This document shows positions 1 through 10,800 of a stretch of 64,000 nt of DNA, in pieces. The position numbers were made by a program, and so were the translations under genes. The first letter of the stretch is position 1; each line of letters begins with the position of its first letter. Source of the DNA: Vogesella indigofera (GTDB taxonomy: Bacteria; Pseudomonadota; Gammaproteobacteria; Burkholderiales; Chromobacteriaceae); the NCBI RefSeq assembly GCF_003633895.1, contig NZ_RBID01000011.1:372001-436000 (forward strand), given 5' to 3'. The notes beneath the pieces were generated by a model. That model worked only from the letters and a program-made list of their open reading frames with translations. It had not been told where the DNA came from and ran no database searches.

Positions 1-3000
1 GCCATCGAAGGCGCACAGGCATTCGCGCTTCGGATATTTGATGAGCACCACGATACACAACGATTCCGGACTTGGTGCGAAGAGCGAGCCTTCGAGGCTG
101 ATTTCCTGTACCGCCAGGGGGTGCGCTGTGTGCCTCACTCGGTTCTCGTGCAAGAGTTGGCGTCGAGAAGCACAGGCGAGCGTGTTGAGCTGATCGATGG
201 CCTGCTTGCTCTCGGCCTGATTAAGCGCTTGCAACAAGCATCCCATTCGGATCAGTACAAGCTTAGCTTTCCAGATCAATTCCAATTGCAGTTCCAAGAC
301 TACTTCCACGACGGGCGTGTTTTGATCCCGATCTATGGTGGTGCCGCAAAGCGACCGGAACTGGTTGGCTTCGCGGGACGGGCACTGCTGGCTGTGCCGC
401 CAGAAGGAGTCCCCAAATACTTGTTAAGCCCAGGGTTTCAAAAAGCCAAATACCTGTTCAATGCGCCGAGTGCCTTTTCGTCAGCAACGGGGGAACTGAG
501 GGACGGCGACACTGCAACGTTATATCTCGTGGAGGGCTTCCTAGATGCCCTACGCCTGCAGGCGTTAGGCTTGAACGCAGTGGCGCTTATGGGCACCTCA
601 CTCAGCAATGGGCAGTTAGAGCTGCTGAAGCACTTCGTTGATGGCCTGCCACAGGGCAAGGCTGAGTTTGTACTTAGCATCTTCCTCGACAACGATAAAG
701 CTGGGTTTGCAGGGACGGATCGGTTGGTGCGACGCCTGCTGGGTTTGTCCGGAGTTGATCTGCGCTGGATTGGCCTTGATGGCTATACCAACCGTCCGCT
801 TGGCAAGGATCCGGACACTTGTCTAAAAGTGCTTTCGAGCCGAGTGGAGGCAACGGACTGGTTGCAGGACTTCAATCGGCCGGCCGAGGCAGCCTTGCTG
901 GTATCCGAATTGGGAGACATTGATGCCTCCGAACTGCCGAACGAACGCTGGGCTGAACTGAATTCCAGTGCTCGGGAGCGGGCGGTGTACAAGACTGCGA
1001 CGACTATTCGACAGGTTCGTGGCTCGCGGCCTTTACAGGGCGTGATTCAGCGACTGAAGGCTACAGAAGAGAGTTGGGCTACCGAACTTTGTGAATTGCT
1101 GGGTACCGTTGAAGGAACACAGCGGAATCGGAGTTCCGTGTTGTTTCTCCAGGGCTTGGAAGAGCGCCTCTCTCATGCCCGAAATTTGGCGTATCACGGA
1201 TCGCGCCGTGGCGAGCTCCCATGCGATGAAGAATCTTGGCTGACTTTGGATTTGAGTGCGCGCCTGTTTGATCGCATTGCCCAACAACGATTGGCAGAGC
1301 GTGGCTGGATCCAAGCCGCCCCATATGATGCAGTCCACCTGCCGCGCAAGCTTACGGCTAATACTACGGTACTGGATGACCCGCGTCGCAAGGTTATGCC
1401 ACACCCGGCCGATTTGCACTTGCAACAGTTGCTGCTGAATGAACTGCTGACGCAGCGGCACGACTTGCTGAGTGTCGAAGGCAAGACCTTCTCGGAATGG
1501 ATTCCTGCTGTTCGCTGGTTTTCTGCCACCCGCAAAGTCGAAGTGACTGGGCCGTTTGACGACCTCCCCGCTGCAGAAGGGGAGGAGACCACATTGAGTT
1601 TTGGCTACCAAGTAGATATGGATGTGCTGGAGGGCAGCAAGACCCCGTCAGACCAAGGCATGTTCAGGCCCTACGGGCAGTGTTGGCGCGACTTCATGAG
1701 CAGTTTGAGCAGGCAGTGCCACGCTATCGGCGGTCGAGTGCATGTGCTTCGACTGGACGCCCAGCGCTACTACGACTCCATTCAGCGTTATGTGGTACGC
1801 GATGCACTACTGGACTCGATCAAAGGGGCTTTGACGGGAACCGGGGCGGGCATCTTCGGCCCACTACTTGGCCGGAGCGAAACAGCTAGCACGCAGGAGG
1901 TCGCAGAGGCTCTGGTCGACAAGGTTTGTAACTTCCTCTTTGGCCACCAATACCGGCCCCCAAATACAAGAGCTGTCGGCTCTAGTCTGGATGCGATTGG
2001 GATTCCGCAGGGTCCGGTTCTATCTGCATATATTGGTACCATCGCCTTGTTCCCGGTGGATGCTGCGGCGCGCAGGTTCATGCGTCGCAACGTCCGACCG
2101 GGGCAGGATGGTATGAACCTGCCCCGCGTGGGCTATGCCCGTTATGTGGACGACATCGTGCTGTTCGCAGACAGCGAAGCGCTGCTGGCCGAGTTACAAG
2201 AGGTCCTCCAGACCGAGTCAGCTAAGTTGTCTATCTCACTGATAAACAAGGGCGAACGCATTAGATCCGGCACGCCAGAGCAGGTGATGCACCAGCTCAA
2301 TGAGGGACGCAGTCTGGCAGCTTCGGTGCCGGCTTGGGAACCACCATTCGTTGGCGATGGTGAGTCTGGATGGGGTCTCGGCGGCGATCTGCCAGACGTA
2401 GACCGGCAATGCGCTTTGAAAATGCTGCGACATCCCGCACTGATGGACGAGCCGAAATTGATTCAGGAGCAGGTCAGGCAAGCCATGCAGGCTCCTGACC
2501 TCCGTCCAAACGATCTGGGCCTGTGCGCCCGATGGTTGTGGTGGCAGGTGGCCACTGAACTGTCCAACGAATCTCCGCAAAACGACCCAAGCTCGGCTTG
2601 GAGTCGCTACTGGCAGTTGTGGCGACATGTTTGCGAGGGGCACGACTGGGCCGGGGAGTTCGAACGAAGGGGCTACGCACAGCTATACGCTGTGGAAGGC
2701 CTGGACAAATTACTCGATTCCAACCCTTGGATGGAGAATGAACAAACCCATAGCGAAGTACCGCAGAAACGGGCAATTCGTATTGGGCTTGCGAAGCTGG
2801 TCATCTCGGCGGGGTTCTTCTCGGAGGTGCAACCTTCTGAGAATAACGTGCATGTCCAGCGGCGCGCGCGTCTTGTGGCCGGTAAGGCGCGGCAGCTTTC
2901 CGGCGGGCTGTCGACCACTCTACTAAGTCAGCCACAAGACACGCAGCCGGTTACGACGATCGAGTGGTTGTGCATGGCTGCTGAATTGGTACGTGCGGCC

Positions 3001-6000
3001 CCTGTCGATATTGCTGGCGCTGAAGGTACGCCCCCGATTCTAGCGCCCATCAAGAATCGGGTTGCTCTTGGCACCGTGGATGCTGTGGCATCGCAGGTCT
3101 GCGAAGTGCTACGGCTTGCGGATACTCAGGATGGGAAGCTTGGTGACGTATTACCCAACCCAGTGCAGGATGACGTAGCGCGGCTAGCACTTGGTTTGGT
3201 GATAGATAACGCGACCCCCAATCAGCGGCTGGCTGTTCTGACCAAGTTCCCGGGACTGCTGAGTATCCGCAGTAACGGTGACGAGCTTTCCTTGGTTCAG
3301 CGTTTACCTATCACGGAGATAACGTCACTGTGGGCCTTGGGTGAGCCGCAAAACGGGGCTCGATATCTCTACCGGTTCTCCTTGCCCCCTTCGCCCCTTG
3401 CGTCTCGAGACCTGGCCTGCGTTGAACTTGCGAGCGATGGCATGCCAGAGGCCAGGTTGGAGGCATTGAGCTTCGAATCTACGTCGCTCGGCCCCCAATC
3501 GTGCCCTCACCAATTGGTAAGAGAGAAGAGCATTGAAAGTGTTTCATGGGCGAAGTTTGACTTGGATTCATCGCCCAATTTGAGTCGGACTGAACTGGCG
3601 GTTCGCCTGTACGTCGCGCTAGTGGCCATGCAGCGGAAGGACACAAGCGATGCTGATCTAATGTACGTTCCTTTTGCACCACAGCTATTCCGATCAGGCG
3701 ATGCCACGCAGCCAACGCTGCACTTGGTTGCAGAACCTGTGAAGCGCCATACGCTAGGTGTGAGCGCCTGGTACCGGGATTGCGATGGGCGGGTGCGTAC
3801 GGTTAGTGTTCCACACGTCGGTGCTGACCTATGGCGTGCGGGCTGGGCGGTGGCCGACGCATTGGGCATGGCGGTAGACATGTCAGGAGAAACCGGTCTG
3901 CGCGATGAGCAACTGTCGGACAAGACGCCGATCTCGGTTGAGCACTATCTACTCCGTCAGCAGTTGCGCAAGCTGCAGGGTGTTTACTTGTCTGAGGCCC
4001 AGACATTGCGCAAAGATGAACAGACCGGCCTGCCGCGCACAGTAATGCGGGCGCTGCAGCTTCTGGGCGAATTCGATGGTCGTGCGGAACCTGACCAGCA
4101 AGTGCGACAGTTACTGGTTATGGAGGCGGAAACACGGGCGATGGCCTTGCGTCTACAGCAGCAGGGGGGCGAGAGTTTGCACGCGCTGTTGCATCAGGTG
4201 TTTCCAGCCGTGCTGAACAAACTGCCCTTGTGGGCCATCGATTGCTTGGCCCTGCCTAACCAGCCCGCCGAACACCAACCGCTGCGGCCAGATTTGGCAC
4301 TCATGCTGTCGTTGTGCACGGCCATGGAGGGTTATTGGGGCCAGGGGGGGGCAGCGCATCACCATACAACCACTCCGGCTCTGCGTGCGGCGCTAGCTTT
4401 GGCAACAGCGGGAGCAGGGTTGCGTGGGAGCGTTGCCGCGCTATGGGGTCTGACACAGGCGCGTGGTGCCCTGCGGATGCCCGAGCGCCTTGACCTGCCA
4501 GCCGCTTGGCCGTTGCCTGATATGGTGCGCACGGATCCGCAGTCGGACTACAAAGCCATGCGCCAATGGCTCATCGAAGGCGATTGGCCAGCGCTGTGCC
4601 GCACCAGCCCTTGGCACTGGATGCTCGCGCTGACCGGTCTGTTGGGTGCCAACTTCCCACAGGCTTTTGAACTGCCTCAGTTGCAGCAGGTCTTTACCGC
4701 GTTGGCAGCTTGGCAGAGCCAACTAAGCGCTGAGGACGGCGCCTCCGTATGGCCTTATGATGGGCTGCCAGTACTGGATCCGCAGCAGTGGGCGACATTT
4801 CTCGACGCATTGCCTCTGGCGATCAGGCAAATCGACGATTTGCTTGGCATGCGGGTGGCCCCCTGTACTGCCCCACGGTATCGCCGCAACCCCCATACCG
4901 GCGAGTTCACCGATGCCAGCAATCAAGATTGGCTGCTTGGCAAGTCGCAGTTCACAGGACTAGGTGCTGTTGACCGCATTGCACGGCGTACCACCGGCGG
5001 ACGCATTCTAAACGTCTGGACAGAGACCCGGAGAAAGGCTGACGATGAGCTACTGGCAGTGCATACGCTGGATCGAAAGCTGGGGGCCTGGTTGGAACGC
5101 GCCGATCACCCCGAGACAGCGTACGACGGCACGGGCGCTCCTGTGGCCATGCCCTCGGAGAAGCCTGCTGGCGAAATCGTCGAGCAGGTATTGGCTACCT
5201 TTGTGCCGGATGTCGCTGAGTCTGCCTCAGACCTAGCCCAAAGCTCTACTGACGAACTGACGGAGAAGCCTACTGGCAAAATCGGTGAGCAGATATTGGC
5301 TCCCTCTGTGCCGGATGTCGCCGAGCCTGCCCCAGACCTTGCCCAAAGCGCTGCTGACGAACCGACGGAGAGGCCTGCTGGCGAAATCGTCGAGCAGGTA
5401 ATGGCTCCCTCTGTGGCGGATGTCTCCGAGTCTGCCCCAGATCTTGCCCAAAGCTCTACTGAAAAACCGACGATGCAGCCTGTGGCTGAGATGGACGGCG
5501 GAGCCAATATTGAGTACAGCAAGGATGTTGATCGCTTGGCGGAGCACCTGGACATTTCACAGAAGCAGTCCCGAAAGAGTCGTGCTGATCACAAGAATTC
5601 GAAGGCCCATTTCCGCGTTGCATTGTTCCAATGGCAGGTCGAGGACACCTATACACATCCTCTGAGCGAAGTCGGTTTGCGAGGCCTGCCCATTGGTGAA
5701 GGGGCTAAGGCCGAACTGCGTGGAATGGTCGCTGCCAATGGTGACCTCTCGGTCGCTGACAAGGCCGCCAAACGGGGTGAGGAGCACCAATGGACCAACA
5801 ACGTGAAGGTCATGTCCTGGCATGAGCACAGACGCCGGACATTGATACGTCAGGCATTGAATGCTTGCAAGGATCTTGGCGTGCAATTGCTTGTGTTGCC
5901 GGAGGTCTCGGTTCGGAGAGACACGGTTGAGTGGCTCGAAGGCGTACTGAAAGACTTTGAAGGGTTGGCGGTACTGGCGGGTACCTATCGCCACTTTTCC

Positions 6001-7323
6001 ACCAGAGCGGAAGACCGCGACCACCTTCGCGCACCGCTGACGTTGCTCTGGCGGCCCGAGACCGAAATGGCCAAGGCGCTTGGGCTTGGGAATGAGAACA
6101 CGACATTCAAGTTCGAACGCGGCAAGAAGTATCGTGCGGTGGCTGCTAATGAGTTGTTCCGGCCCGATTTGAGTCAGCTCTCTCCGCTCTACACAGAAGT
6201 GAAGCTGATGGAGGAGGTCAAGAGGGAACTCAACCGTCGAGGACGAAGCATGCTTGGGCCAGATCAACTGCCTGAGCTGGCTCATGCACTGGTGCATTTG
6301 TCGCCACCCCTGCGCTATTGTATGGAACTGATTTGCTCGGAGCTCTTTCTGCTGACCAGTCCGGCCAATTTTGAACCACTGAGGAAAGAGGTGAACATGC
6401 TCTTGCAGCGGTTCCCTTCGTACTCTGAGGATACGAAGAAATTGATTCGGGATGACATCGAGGCGGTCGGTGAGCTGCTGACTGTTGCCCAGAGAAACCG
6501 GGAGCGGCGTTCGGTGCTTCTGGTCCCTGCATTTACGAGCCGCAGTAACGACTATTGGCACGCAGGGCAGGCCAGTGTGTTGGCTTCCGGCACGGCCACT
6601 GTGTTCTGTAACGCTGCCCACAAGAACAGTGCTGGTGGGAGCTGCTTCATTGGCATTAATTCAGTGAGTCGCTCGTCGGAGACCGCAGGGATTGTTAACT
6701 CTTTGACGCCTTATCACGGCTGGCAAAAGGGCATCCTGCAGGCGAACTCTGAAGGGGCGCTTTCGAAGCATGATCAGGCGCTTGTGGTCGTAGATATTGA
6801 TCCAGTACATGTGGTGAGTGGTAAACCGAGGCCACAGCTGTTACCAGAGCCCATGTCCTTGGTGGCCTATCTGCCAGTGATCGAACTGATGGACAAGGAC
6901 CAAACCGCTGATGGTGTAGTGCGTGCATTGGAGGCGGAACTTGAGGATCCAGGCATGGGGGGTAAAGCCAGGGAGCTGCTTGCGGCAACGGGCTTCCATG
7001 CGCATGACAAGTTTTACAGGGCTTACCAGACGCTTCTCAATGAAAAAGGGTCTGACATCAGCAAAGCGCACGGCGCAAAGGCGTTGGATGATTTTGTGAA
7101 GTTCTTCGCAGACCCGGATGCGTTGCGCAAGCGTTTCTTAGCTTGGCAAGATGAACGACATCAGCAGCCGAGTCTCGTGTCCGGAAGCCTGCAGTTGGAG
7201 CCGGCATGGCTCGATTTCTTGGTTGCGGATATGACATGCATCGATCAGATGGCCAAAGTGAGGGTGCCGCCATGGAAGGAGAACTTGGGAATAGGTGGGC
7301 CTTCTCTAGCGAGTGACTCGTGA
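1..7323 (+). CDS. Giant DnaG-type primase/Toprim - reverse transcriptase - nitrilase fusion (5' end outside window)
   Basis: The frame is open from base 1, so the true start lies upstream; 2440 residues are visible. Bases 319-462 resemble the DnaG catalytic-core N-terminus (IPI..., GFAGRAL, PKYLLSP). A Toprim domain follows, with VEGFLDAL at 529 and FLDNDKAG near 680. The reverse transcriptase has motif A LDAQRYYDS (catalytic Asp codon 1756), motif B GIPQGPVLSA (1999-2028) and motif C YVDD (2143-2154). About 900 residues after it are unrecognised. An acidic linker with three 35-residue repeats (5158-5472) precedes a carbon-nitrogen hydrolase domain from about 5600, with a Glu in LPEVS (5902), Lys in ERGKKYR (about 6117-6132) and Cys in ELICSEL (6334). 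RT-nitrilase fusions are known among UG/Abi class 1 (DRT1-type) defence RTs; I do not recall one with a DnaG-like primase. The role in phage defence is inferred from this and from the neighbouring Avs-like operon. Confidence 0.85.
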   Translation, partial: AIEGAQAFALRIFDEHHDTQRFRTWCEERAFEADFLYRQGVRCVPHSVLVQELASRSTGERVELIDGLLALGLIKRLQQASHSDQYKLSFPDQFQLQFQDYFHDGRVLIPIYGGAAKRPELVGFAGRALLAVPPEGVPKYLLSPGFQKAKYLFNAPSAFSSATGELRDGDTATLYLVEGFLDALRLQALGLNAVALMGTSLSNGQLELLKHFVDGLPQGKAEFVLSIFLDNDKAGFAGTDRLVRRLLGLSGVDLRWIGLDGYTNRPLGKDPDTCLKVLSSRVEATDWLQDFNRPAEAALLVSELGDIDASELPNERWAELNSSARERAVYKTATTIRQVRGSRPLQGVIQRLKATEESWATELCELLGTVEGTQRNRSSVLFLQGLEERLSHARNLAYHGSRRGELPCDEESWLTLDLSARLFDRIAQQRLAERGWIQAAPYDAVHLPRKLTANTTVLDDPRRKVMPHPADLHLQQLLLNELLTQRHDLLSVEGKTFSEWIPAVRWFSATRKVEVTGPFDDLPAAEGEETTLSFGYQVDMDVLEGSKTPSDQGMFRPYGQCWRDFMSSLSRQCHAIGGRVHVLRLDAQRYYDSIQRYVVRDALLDSIKGALTGTGAGIFGPLLGRSETASTQEVAEALVDKVCNFLFGHQYRPPNTRAVGSSLDAIGIPQGPVLSAYIGTIALFPVDAAARRFMRRNVRPGQDGMNLPRVGYARYVDDIVLFADSEALLAELQEVLQTESAKLSISLINKGERIRSGTPEQVMHQLNEGRSLAASVPAWEPPFVGDGESGWGLGGDLPDVDRQCALKMLRHPALMDEPKLIQEQVRQAMQAPDLRPNDLGLCARWLWWQVATELSNESPQNDPSSAWSRYWQLWRHVCEGHDWAGEFERRGYAQLYAVEGLDKLLDSNPWMENEQTHSEVPQKRAIRIGLAKLVISAGFFSEVQPSENNVHVQRRARLVAGKARQLSGGLSTTLLSQPQDTQPVTTIEWLCMAAELVRAAPVDIAGAEGTPPILAPIKNRVALGTVDAVASQVCEVLRLADTQDGKLGDVLPNPVQDDVARLALGLVIDNATPNQRLAVLTKFPGLLSIRSNGDELSLVQRLPITEITSLWALGEPQNGARYLYRFSLPPSPLASRDLACVELASDGMPEARLEALSFESTSLGPQSCPHQLVREKSIESVSWAKFDLDSSPNLSRTELAVRLYVALVAMQRKDTSDADLMYVPFAPQLFRSGDATQPTLHLVAEPVKRHTLGVSAWYRDCDGRVRTVSVPHVGADLWRAGWAVADALGMAVDMSGETGLRDEQLSDKTPISVEHYLLRQQLRKLQGVYLSEAQTLRKDEQTGLPRTVMRALQLLGEFDGRAEPDQQVRQLLVMEAETRAMALRLQQQGGESLHALLHQVFPAVLNKLPLWAIDCLALPNQPAEHQPLRPDLALMLSLCTAMEGYWGQGGAAHHHTTTPALRAALALATAGAGLRGSVAALWGLTQARGALRMPERLDLPAAWPLPDMVRTDPQSDYKAMRQWLIEGDWPALCRTSPWHWMLALTGLLGANFPQAFELPQLQQVFTALAAWQSQLSAEDGASVWPYDGLPVLDPQQWATFLDALPLAIRQIDDLLGMRVAPCTAPRYRRNPHTGEFTDASNQDWLLGKSQFTGLGAVDRIARRTTGGRILNVWTETRRKADDELLAVHTLDRKLGAWLERADHPETAYDGTGAPVAMPSEKPAGEIVEQVLATFVPDVAESASDLAQSSTDELTEKPTGKIGEQILAPSVPDVAEPAPDLAQSAADEPTERPAGEIVEQVMAPSVADVSESAPDLAQSSTEKPTMQPVAEMDGGANIEYSKDVDRLAEHLDISQKQSRKSRADHKNSKAHFRVALFQWQVEDTYTHPLSEVGLRGLPIGEGAKAELRGMVAANGDLSVADKAAKRGEEHQWTNNVKVMSWHEHRRRTLIRQALNACKDLGVQLLVLPEVSVRRDTVEWLEGVLKDFEGLAVLAGTYRHFSTRAEDRDHLRAPLTLLWRPETEMAKALGLGNENTTFKFERGKKYRAVAANELFRPDLSQLSPLYTEVKLMEEVKRELNRRGRSMLGPDQLPELAHALVHLSPPLRYCMELICSELFLLTSPANFEPLRKEVNMLLQRFPSYSEDTKKLIRDDIEAVGELLTVAQRNRERRSVLLVPAFTSRSNDYWHAGQASVLASGTATVFCNAAHKNSAGGSCFIGINSVSRSSETAGIVNSLTPYHGWQKGILQANSEGALSKHDQALVVVDIDPVHVVSGKPRPQLLPEPMSLVAYLPVIELMDKDQTADGVVRALEAELEDPGMGGKARELLAATGFHAHDKFYRAYQTLLNEKGSDISKAHGAKALDDFVKFFADPDALRKRFLAWQDERHQQPSLVSGSLQLEPAWLDFLVADMTCIDQMAKVRVPPWKENLGIGGPSLASDS
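4344..4351 (+). repeat. G8 homopolymer inside the RT fusion gene (in frame)
   Basis: A run of eight G lies in the coding strand of the giant fusion gene. Here the reading frame continues correctly across it (Gln-Gly-Gly-Ala), unlike the two runs of the same length in the protease-STAND gene. A change in length would truncate the protein before its nitrilase domain. Confidence 0.9.
5158..5472 (+). repeat. Three 105-bp tandem repeats in the RT-nitrilase linker
   Basis: Units start at 5158, 5263 and 5368 with spacing of exactly 105 bp (35 codons), followed by a degenerate partial unit. Each reads roughly E-K/R-P-x-G-x-I-x-E-Q, then V-x-D-V-x-E and D-L-A-Q-S. The segment is acidic and proline-rich, as expected of a flexible linker between the RT/middle region and the C-terminal nitrilase domain. 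Confidence 0.9.
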
Positions 7324-7387
7324 TCAAGGTGCTGAATTAGCTGTGGACTGTCTACAGGAGCTGGGGTAGTCCACTACTCTGCAGACC

Positions 7388-7408
7388 GGCAGATTTGGGT
7401 GATCTGCC
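7388..7408. terminator. Hairpin between convergent cargo genes
   Basis: A perfect 7-bp stem (GGCAGAT/ATCTGCC) with a 7-base loop lies 65 bp after the stop of the RT fusion gene. No T-run follows, so it is only a weak terminator candidate. The rest of 7324-7616 holds no gene I can support. Confidence 0.35.
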
Positions 7409-7616
7409 TGCCATGGGAAGCACCGCAGTTCGTTGACCAAAGCAGACGCTCACAGATGGGGATCATGTCGTCTGCATTGTACAAAAAACCGGACATGCCC
7501 AGCTCTAGCAGTAGCTATGAGCGATACCCCTAAGACTGTGAGTCTAGTAGCTTGGGCAACTCGGTTTATTTCAAAGGGTCGAGGAGTCCTAGTGACGTCA
7601 GGCGCGGATAGTGACT

Positions 7617-7886
7617 TCAGCTCTCGCTTTCACGTTCAAGATTCCTCAGCATCTTACCCATATCGGTAGTGTGCATCTGATGCATCATATTCGTGTTCAG
7701 CCTAGTCGATTCATCAATGCTGAGCATATCGATTCGGCCACTAGGTAAGAGTCTTACATTCAACATCCCTTCCATACCATGAGGGTCTGCCTTGCCGGCG
7801 AGCAGCAGCTCACGTACGAGGTTGATTCGTTCTTCGAACTCTTCCCGCGTAACGGGCGTTTGCATGGATGTTATGTTTGGTAGCAT
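7617..7886 (-). CDS. Small protein of the Avs-like operon (89 aa)
   Basis: The ATG at 7886 lies three bases after the stop of the protease-STAND gene, so the two are almost certainly co-transcribed and translationally coupled. The product is soluble, with a charged helical first half (motif EEFEERINLVRELL) and many methionines near the end (NMMHQMH). I do not recognise a domain. In AVAST type I systems a small third gene accompanies the metallo-beta-lactamase and STAND genes, so it could be that partner, but that is inferred from position only. Confidence 0.6.
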   Translation of the reverse strand: MLPNITSMQTPVTREEFEERINLVRELLLAGKADPHGMEGMLNVRLLPSGRIDMLSIDESTRLNTNMMHQMHTTDMGKMLRNLERESES

Positions 7887-7889
7887 GGG

Positions 7890-10800
7890 CTATTCATATT
7901 TGTCTATTACAGCTCGGGGTTGTCCGTTGATTCGCAGAATCCATAGCATCTGCCACCCAGGGGGGAGGTTTAATGCCTCACGTCGAATAACGAGCATCGA
8001 TGCTTCATGACGACGGCTAACCCCTGGTGTTCTCACAGTGCTTCCGTCCCTCCAGTGATACCCATAAGTCATAGAGTTTGGTGCGCGTATCAGGCCCAGG
8101 AACTGCGGAGTCGCGATGGCAGGTGTAAGTATTCCAAAGTGGGCGAATTTAGCCTTGACGCGACCGCAGACCGCCATGCGATCGCCCGGCCCAGGATGAG
8201 GTAGCTCCGTCGACCAAAAAGTTCCATTTGACCCCCTCGGAATGTCCCGTTGCCCTGGGGGAATTAGGTGCGACGTTAGGTCTACCTTACCCACTTCCCC
8301 ATTCAATTCAAGGGTGCACTGAACGTCCAAGTACACGAGCTCTTCGTTTGCGGGGATGTAGCTCGATTCCGCACCCGTCGATATCGAACGAATCAGGCCT
8401 GCAATCAGTCGTCTTCCATCAGTAGGTTCGACTAGGGAAGTCGGGTTGTACGCCCGGAGAACAGCTTCAACCTTAGAAAGCTGGTCAATCGATACTAGAG
8501 GGAAAAGGGCTACGTTTAGCGCATAGCGAACCCTTGTGGCCCAACGGCCGGGAACCACGATCAGCTCACGGAACCCTTTAGCCATCAACGCTTCCAGCTG
8601 CTGCACATCAGATATGGGGTGTGGTGCGCATGAATCCTGAAGTACGGACTCAAACTTTTGCTGGGCTGATTCGCTTAAGACGCCAAGGCCCACCAGCTCT
8701 CCCCAGACATCGTGCAAGCTTGGCGGTAAATAGTTTGGAGGCGGGCTGTTCGTTTTCAGGGCCACAGAACCTACGTCAGCGACAGCCTTGGTGCGTAGCA
8801 CTTTGACTGCGTCGAGGGCCGAGGTAACCCCGTTCTTGCCCGCTCGTTCTGCTATCCGGAGAAGTGTTGCAAACCTACCTGCATGCAGGCACGTCCGCAT
8901 CACCGTATCGAGATCGAGAAAAGGAGCGATCCGTTCCCACAATGTGGCAGGACTCTCTCGCGACAATATATCCAGCGATGCGGCAGCGATGTCTGCGCGA
9001 TTACCACTATCCATCGAAACAGCGAGCTGAGTCAGTTTCTCAACCCAGACATCGCTGGAGCGAAGTAACCAGAGCACCATTGCAGCGGCCGTATCTCGAC
9101 GTTCCCAGCTTGGATGATCAAGCGCCCAAAGCAGGAGCTCCAAGAGAGCAGCGGACGCACTGACAGGTGGCGTCGTACCGATGTATGAGAAACCCTCGGA
9201 AGGGGCCGCCCCCACCAGCTCACGGACATGATCCATAGAGACCGAAAGCAGTTGTGCTCGTTGGCTGGCGTCGAGCTTGGGCCCGATTAAGTGGATGAGG
9301 TGGTATGCGACTGTCCAGCGTTGGACGTTCTGCTCATCGAGCGCCAACGAACCATACAGCCGCGCTAGCTCATCGGCCGACACCACATTTTCCCGAATAA
9401 GTAGATCGGCCTCATTGGCCGAGTGGTTTCCAGTCCAGATGGACCATCCGCCGTTCTGTAGCGCTCTGAGAGCCAAGACGGCCTTTTCGACGACAGCTGA
9501 GGAGTTTCGGCGCTTGGCTTGCCTTCGGGCTTCTTCGAGAGCCTGGTTGGCCTCTTTGACCGAAATCCCGGAGCCAAATGTACCAGGCATGATTGCCTGG
9601 TCCCGGATGCTCTCCTTGTCATCGGTAGCATCGGTGGCTTCAGGCTTTTGTGTGCGGGCTGCAACTTCATCGCGCAGTCCGAACCTGGAAGTGAGCTGCT
9701 CAAATTGCGTCGGCGTGAAAGAAGCACGATATAGATCTAACGTCCCCGAGAGTTCCTTGCCCAAAGACGTAGGTAATGCCTTTACCAACCCATGGAAGAG
9801 GAGCCATGCTCGCTCGGAGTTCATGGTCTGAGTGATCCGACCAACTCTTTGGATTGCCCAAGCAAGATCCGTTTCGTTGTGTGATATCTCTTGGATGAGT
9901 CCTGCGTACGCGGGCCCCCAATCTCTAAGGTACCGGTCGTCTCCATGCTGGTAGACTTCTAGAAGAGACCATCGCACCCTCCAATCCGCCTGGGCCCCAG
10001 CATGCTCAAGCAGCCCTAGCAATGACGCTTGCTCTTCCAGCGCTCCGCCTGGATAGCGCATGCCAACGAGAGGTGCTACGCGATCAAGGTTTCCATCAGA
10101 TGCCTGCTTGCGCATTTCTTCGATAGTACCGCATGCTTGGTGCTGAAAGTAGCACACGGCGTCGGCATACAGACCGCGTCGGCACAGCTCCCCAATGAAG
10201 GTTCCCTTGTCCGCTCGGACGTATCGCTGAAACGTCATTTCCCCACTGGCACGCTCCAAGTAGGCCGCAATTTGTGATAGAGCCTCTGGAGCAACGCTTG
10301 CATCCGCTGGCAGCGCAGCAAGCACGCTAGACATCACAGCGAACTGGTCTTCTTTGTACCAGCTAGGTCCCATCGAGACAGAGAGGACTGACTGATAAGT
10401 AGCGAGTGCCTCGTCTGGAGCTTCCATGCGAGAGAAAAGTGGAACCATGTATAGCAGCTCTGGGACGAGCTCATGTCTGTTTTCCACATTCTCTCTGACG
10501 TAGTCTCTCCAGCGAAGGAGCAGAGAAAACACCGCATCGGCGACATTTCCGGAGACTCCCGCGTCAATGAGCGTCCCGACTACTACCTTCAAGGTGCGTC
10601 GGAAACCTTCGTTGTACAAACCTAGCTGTCCATCAAACGATTGCTCGATAACTTCGAGAAAGTTGGCGACCTCCTCTGGCATACAGTCTAGATAGAGGTT
10701 GACAAGGTACCCGTACAGCAACGGGAGGATATTCTCAGGGATGAAATAGGCTTCCTGCCAATCGACGCGTGACGACAGTGCAAGATCAAAGCATGGCAGC

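Noticed and set aside
1-7323. Retron or group II intron RT
   Set aside because: The RT is embedded in a giant fusion, with no intron maturase features and no visible msr/msd-like RNA; the nitrilase points to UG-type defence RTs.
7433-7669. Plus-strand 78-codon frame after the RT fusion gene
   Set aside because: No ribosome site, poor coding character and overlap with the minus-strand small gene.
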